A DNA stretch of 16,915 nt from positions 1-16,915 of the forward strand of contig JBAVGO010000170.1 in NCBI GenBank assembly GCA_049684915.1. The letters run 5' to 3'. This document shows, in pieces, positions 14,324 through 16,915 of this stretch. The notes beneath the pieces were generated by a model, which had not been told where the DNA came from, ran no database searches, and was given only the letters and a program-made list of their open reading frames with translations. The stretch is from GWB2-37-7 sp049684915. Lineage in GTDB: Bacteria > Bacillota > Clostridia > Lutisporales > Lutisporaceae. Each line of letters begins with the position of its first letter. Positions within the stretch are counted from its first letter, which is position 1. The position numbers were made by a program, and so were the translations under genes.

Positions 14324-16003
14324 TTATACCTCTATCTTTTCAAATAACCTTACCCCAACTGATTTTATCAATCCATATAGTACCGCATTAGCAAAACCGA
14401 ATACCAATAGCACACCCCCAAAAGCCATCCAAACATTCAGCTTAAAGATCGCAGTTGGTGCAATTACAACCGCTGCTACTATCATTGAGATAATAATTGA
14501 CACCACAACATTCATATTTTGCTTTACTGCCTTTTGCTCATTATCCCAGTAAAGCTTAGGATAATTCAAGTCTATCAAGATTCCTACAAAGGATGTAAAA
14601 AGCACCCCCAATAACCCAATAATTGTTATAAGAACTATTAGATAAAGCGGCATTGCAAAAATCACTGCTGCTGTAATGAGCATACTTAGTAAAGCACCTA
14701 TACCCAATAATACTCCAGCCATTACCTTACCCATTATTTGCTCGGTATAGCTGACAGGTATATACTTGTTTATAAAAACATTTGTTCCTTCTCTTGATAT
14801 AGCTGTAGAGGTTACTCCGTTTGTACCGCTTGCAAACAATATGGTTGCAAATACAATAACTAATATTAGCCCTTCATATGTCCCTGACTTTATAAGTGAC
14901 TGCAATTCATAGATTGGGTTTACGCCCTCTGACTTTGTGAATAAGGGTATCAATAATATTACAGGCCATAGAAAATTCATCATAACACAATTAATAAAAT
15001 ATATTGGTGTCCTAAAAAGAAGTTTAAGCTCCTTTAAAGTATACGAACGTACAACTGAACTCTTTGCCACCGATTTATTAAACTGCTCACTAGTAAGCTT
15101 CTTTCCCTTCGATTTGCTATCTGATATTCCAATCAATCCTTTGAAATACATAGACTCACCCAAACTTAGGAATAAGGTTATAAAAAGGACGGATATTGCT
15201 ATATATAGAAATATATTTGTTACGCCAATAAGGCTATCGCTGTTTACTAGTGCAAGAGTAAGAAACTTATTTGCCGGAAAAATACCGGTCATCATATTAA
15301 TCAGTGAATTATCGCCATTTAACAGCATATTCTTTAGCTGTTCTGGATTTGATGCATTGCTAAATAAACTCTGCATCTTCATATTTACAAATACTGCAAC
15401 AAACATACCCACTATTCCGCCAATAATTCTAAACTGGTCTTTGTTCTTGCTTATATTTGTAATTCTCATAAGTATCATGTTCAAGATCCCTGCATATACC
15501 AGGGGTATAATAGGTAAAGTCAAAAATGCTAAAGCAGCATATAAGTAATATACAATACCCGCCTTACTAACAAGGCCAAAGGTAACTAAGACAGGTGCCA
15601 ATACTATAAGCTCGGTCAGATATTCATATATCAGGGTTACGCTAAACTTCGCAGCCATAATAGTTGACGGTCTTAAAGGCAGGGGCAGCAGGCTTTCAAC
15701 ATCCTTTGAAAAATAGAATACATTCATGATATAGAATATTCCAAAGAACAACACAATCATTCCTACTGATAAAAGCCCAGAACCCAAAATCAAACCCTCT
15801 TGTCCTATGGACTTAAATACTCCATAGGAACCCCATACCAATGCTGCAATTCCAGCCACTATTGGAATCATAGACACAGCAATTATTATCATTAAGACTG
15901 CATTCTTAAGCTTATTATTTATCTTGCCCTTTGACTTACCAGTAACAAAAGAGCTAAGTGAGTTTTTAAGAAGTATTTTTGTTAATGCAATATAATTATT
16001 CAT
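14324..16003 (-). CDS. ABC-2-type transporter permease, about 12 membrane helices
   Basis: A 559-residue integral membrane protein, the channel part of an ABC exporter with the adjacent ATPase. Hydrophobic segments lie at about 34-58, 70-97, 122-145, 148-179, 193-209, 262-281, 334-355, 378-395, 427-451, 453-476, 499-519 and 523-546. That is about twelve, consistent with an internally duplicated six-helix ABC-2 unit on one chain. Conserved-looking cytoplasmic segments include SKDVESLLPLPLRPSTIMAAK (99-119), SREGTNVFINKYIPVSYTEQ (403-422) and DLNYPKLYWDNEQKAVKQN (478-496), typical of the large exporter permeases of Firmicutes. The first 8 nt overlap the ATPase gene, and GGAG is inside that gene, so translation is coupled. 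The substrate is unknown. Confidence 0.9.
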   Translation of the reverse strand: MNNYIALTKILLKNSLSSFVTGKSKGKINNKLKNAVLMIIIAVSMIPIVAGIAALVWGSYGVFKSIGQEGLILGSGLLSVGMIVLFFGIFYIMNVFYFSKDVESLLPLPLRPSTIMAAKFSVTLIYEYLTELIVLAPVLVTFGLVSKAGIVYYLYAALAFLTLPIIPLVYAGILNMILMRITNISKNKDQFRIIGGIVGMFVAVFVNMKMQSLFSNASNPEQLKNMLLNGDNSLINMMTGIFPANKFLTLALVNSDSLIGVTNIFLYIAISVLFITLFLSLGESMYFKGLIGISDSKSKGKKLTSEQFNKSVAKSSVVRSYTLKELKLLFRTPIYFINCVMMNFLWPVILLIPLFTKSEGVNPIYELQSLIKSGTYEGLILVIVFATILFASGTNGVTSTAISREGTNVFINKYIPVSYTEQIMGKVMAGVLLGIGALLSMLITAAVIFAMPLYLIVLITIIGLLGVLFTSFVGILIDLNYPKLYWDNEQKAVKQNMNVVVSIIISMIVAAVVIAPTAIFKLNVWMAFGGVLLVFGFANAVLYGLIKSVGVRLFEKIEV

Positions 16004-16721
16004 TTTCTGTCATCTCCAGGAATATTTTTTCAAGAGAATCATTTGCTTTAAAGTGTTCTCTCATCTCATCCATAGTACCAAAAAACTGTAGTTTGCCCTT
16101 GTTTATAATAGCAACTCTATCACAAAGCTTTTCTGCCACTTCAAGGACATGCGTTGAAAAAAACACAGTTTTGCCGCTTTGTGCATGCTCCCTCATCATT
16201 TCCTTAAGTATAAAGGAAGACTTAGGATCCAGCCCTGTCATTGGCTCATCAAGAATCCAAACTGAAGGACTATGAACCAGTACTCCCATAATTACTATTT
16301 TTTGTCTCATACCATGAGAATAGCTTTGCATTTGATCAGAAAGTACGCTTTCCATCTCAAATCTCTCTGCCAGTTCTTTAATTCTTTGCTTTCTTATATC
16401 AACTTCTACATTGTAGATATCTGACATAAAATTCAGATATTCTATTCCTTTTAACCTCAAAAACATATCAGGGCTGTCTGGTACATATCCAAACAGTTTC
16501 TTAGCTTCCAAGGCATTTTCTCTAATATTAACTCCGTTTATAGCTATACTTCCACTATCCTGCTTAGAAACCCCGGTAATCATCTTTAAAGTTGTTGTCT
16601 TTCCAGCACCATTAGGTCCAATAAATCCAATTATTTCTCCGTCTGGAATTGTAATAGTAAGGTTGTCCACGGCCATTACAGTTCCATTATAGCTCTTACT
16701 TACATTTTTAATCTCAATCAT
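15996..16721 (-). CDS. ABC transporter ATP-binding protein (exporter type)
   Basis: The 241-residue nucleotide-binding subunit that powers the overlapping permease. Seen: Walker A GPNGAGKTT at 35-43; Walker B VWILDEP at 154-160; D-loop GLDP at 163-166; H-loop His191 in STHVLE. The Q-loop segment reads GYVPDSPDMF, without the usual Gln. The signature motif is SHGMRQK (135-141) instead of SGGxxQ; both variants occur in ABC-2 exporter ATPases of Firmicutes, so I do not read them as loss of activity. ATG 16721 has GGAGGG at 16728-16733. Neighbours and family suggest export of a peptide, lipid or antibiotic-like compound, but nothing here identifies it. Confidence 0.95.
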   Translation of the reverse strand: MIEIKNVSKSYNGTVMAVDNLTITIPDGEIIGFIGPNGAGKTTTLKMITGVSKQDSGSIAINGVNIRENALEAKKLFGYVPDSPDMFLRLKGIEYLNFMSDIYNVEVDIRKQRIKELAERFEMESVLSDQMQSYSHGMRQKIVIMGVLVHSPSVWILDEPMTGLDPKSSFILKEMMREHAQSGKTVFFSTHVLEVAEKLCDRVAIINKGKLQFFGTMDEMREHFKANDSLEKIFLEMTENE

Positions 16722-16773
16722 GTTGTTCCCTCCAAAATTTATGATATTTTTATCCTGCTATCATTTATATAAA

Positions 16774-16809
16774 TCGCACTTTTGATTACTTTGAAAATAA
16801 TTAGTGCGA
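16774..16809. promoter_or_regulatory. Inverted repeat in the ABC operon control region, candidate operator
   Basis: TCGCACT (16774-16780) and AGTGCGA (16803-16809) are perfect 7-bp inverted arms, 22 nt apart, about 55-90 nt upstream of the ATPase start. The G/C-rich arms stand out in A/T-rich sequence. No clear -35/-10 pair was found. The rest of 16722-16915 shows no other feature. Confidence 0.4.
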
Positions 16810-16915
16810 ACATATAATATAACGTGTAAATCCGAAAAAAGATTCATGTCTTAACATATTTTTATATATTGATAAAATTATACTCCTAATTAATTTAGGT
16901 TGAAACCTATATTGG

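Noticed and set aside
14937..15548. A 203-codon plus-strand frame opposite the ABC permease
   Set aside because: Its hydrophobicity is explained by the complement of membrane-helix codons; it has no recognisable domain and the permease frame is complete.
16000..16721. Loss of function in the ABC ATPase because of SHGMRQK and a missing Q-loop Gln
   Set aside because: Both variants occur in otherwise active exporter-type ATPases of Firmicutes, and the Walker A, Walker B, D-loop and H-loop are intact.

Overview
The window is low-GC DNA with A/T-rich intergenic gaps, strong purine-rich Shine-Dalgarno sites and compact minus-strand operons. The ctsR-mcsA-mcsB-clpC cluster followed by radA-disA is the classical Firmicute arrangement. 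Protein style, the EF-G paralogue and the ferredoxin-tailed aldo/keto reductase fit an anaerobic clostridial genome (Clostridiaceae or a close relative). The species cannot be told from this sequence. I found no rRNA, tRNA, CRISPR array, IS element or phage gene.

Layout. (1) 278-673 (+): a small cysteine-bearing protein of unknown function, convergent with disA across a shared terminator. (2) 735-3182 (-): radA-disA, genome-integrity genes. (3) 3425-7885 (-): ctsR-mcsA-mcsB-clpC, the protein quality-control operon, with a consensus CtsR operator just downstream of a good promoter. (4) 8052-8481 (-): two small unrecognised genes, one of them only 57 codons. (5) 8770-10851 (-): an EF-G paralogue with altered GTPase motifs. 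(6) 11087-12889: an Lrp/AsnC regulator divergent from a PLP aminotransferase. (7) 13149-14291 (+): an aldo/keto reductase carrying two 4Fe-4S motifs. (8) 14324-16721 (-): a two-gene ABC exporter.

How the genes work together. CtsR represses its own operon. McsB, activated by McsA, phosphorylates arginines and marks proteins for ClpC, which unfolds them for ClpP. RadA processes recombination intermediates, and DisA makes c-di-AMP while scanning DNA; here both lie behind a clpC terminator and probably have their own promoter. The Lrp-type regulator is the obvious candidate to control the divergent aminotransferase. The ABC ATPase and permease overlap by 8 nt and form one transporter.

Start sites were re-chosen where Shine-Dalgarno spacing and family length demand it: GTG for radA, TTG for ctsR, and internal ATGs for the Lrp gene, the aldo/keto reductase, the 79-aa gene and the first gene. 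The least explained structures are a short repeat family next to three terminators, an 87-nt inverted-repeat structure before the aldo/keto reductase gene, and the two-gene cassette of small proteins upstream of ctsR.
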